From NCBI GenBank assembly GCA_016930895.1, contig JAFGFV010000444.1, positions 1 to 5,341 of the forward strand: DNA of 5,341 nt. Direction: 5' to 3'. The notes under the pieces were generated by a model. That model was not told the origin of the DNA, made no database searches, and saw only the letters and a list, made by a program, of their open reading frames with translations. Shown here piece after piece: positions 5,068 through 5,341 of this stretch (positions are counted from its first letter, which is position 1; each line of letters starts with the position of its first letter). The translations under genes and the position numbers were made by a program. This DNA comes from Spirochaetales bacterium. Lineage in GTDB: Bacteria > Spirochaetota > Spirochaetia > SZUA-6 > DRHE01.

Positions 5068-5341
5068 CTATTTCTTGGACTTCGGACTGATGAACATGGA
5101 CATCATGCGGCCTTCCATCTGCGGCGGCCGGTCCATGATGTAGCTGTTCTCGAGAATCTCCAGAATTCTCTTCAGCACATTTCGCCCCAGCTCCGTGTGG
5201 GCCAGCTCCCGGCCGCGGAAACGGACGGTGACCTTGACCTTGAACCCGTCGTCGAGGAACTCCCGGATGTGCTTGGTCTTGAAGGCCAGATCGTGCTCCT
5301 CGATCTTGGGCTGCATCCGGATCTCCTTCATCTTGACCTGC
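5068..5341 (-). CDS. infC: Translation initiation factor IF3, C-terminal domain (5' end cut by window)
   Basis: Ninety codons plus one base are visible, ending in TAG at 5070-5068. They cover the whole C-terminal domain of IF3, which binds the 30S subunit, blocks premature 50S joining and checks the start codon. The segment begins within [18 protein letters not shown], the standard start of this domain (commonly VKEIKLRPKIDEHD). It continues through a [13 protein letters not shown] strand region to the Arg/Met-rich end with [14 protein letters not shown]3 is usually about 170-180 aa, so the N-terminal domain, linker and start codon are outside the window. It heads the infC-rpmI-rplT ribosomal unit. 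Confidence 0.96.
   Translation of the reverse strand, partial: QVKMKEIRMQPKIEEHDLAFKTKHIREFLDDGFKVKVTVRFRGRELAHTELGRNVLKRILEILENSYIMDRPPQMEGRMMSMFISPKSKK

Overview
The window is high-GC bacterial chromosome (low 60s % GC by eye) with almost no non-coding space. It holds eight protein genes, two of them cut by the window edges, and one structured RNA gene. Nothing in it is phage-, IS- or CRISPR-like. The gene order infC-rpmI-rplT, a ZapB-like gene, zapA and 6S RNA, together with a PilZ protein and a receiver-histidine kinase, suggests a Gram-negative-type environmental bacterium of a 'deltaproteobacterial', acidobacterial or related deep lineage. The sequence alone does not settle the phylum.

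Right part (about 5341 down to 3470, minus strand): one compact transcription unit. It runs from the C-terminal half of infC (IF3) through rpmI (L35) and rplT (L20) to a 142-aa coiled-coil ZapB-like gene whose ATG overlaps the rplT stop (ATGA). zapA follows 22 nt later, and then comes a 185-nt 6S RNA (ssrS) whose first bases overlap the zapA stop codon. The 6S call rests on a long-range closing stem, the CUUGAAC/GUUCAAG hairpin on the 3' side of the central bubble, GUUCGC near the 5' end, a U-run at the 3' end, and position directly after zapA. The pheS-pheT genes that often follow rplT are not here, so translation genes run straight into division genes.

Middle (3442 to 1865, minus): a soluble 525-aa signalling protein with an N-terminal receiver domain, a coiled-coil linker, a GAF-like region and a C-terminal histidine kinase core. 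Its start codon lies only 33 nt beyond the 3' end of 6S RNA, so its message probably arises by read-through of, or a promoter inside, the 6S gene.

Left part: a PfkB-family kinase (adenosine-kinase-like, plus strand, 904-1908) converges on the kinase gene and overlaps it tail to tail by 44 bp. It diverges from a PilZ-domain protein (minus strand, 746 to beyond base 1), a likely cyclic-di-GMP receptor with both binding motifs intact. The 157-bp divergent spacer carries a good sigma70-type promoter facing the PilZ gene, with its -10 inside a 10-bp perfect palindrome.

I did not find a wholly new system. The most informative points are the unannotated 6S RNA, the signalling kinase sitting directly downstream of it, and the direct coupling of rplT to a zapB-zapA pair.
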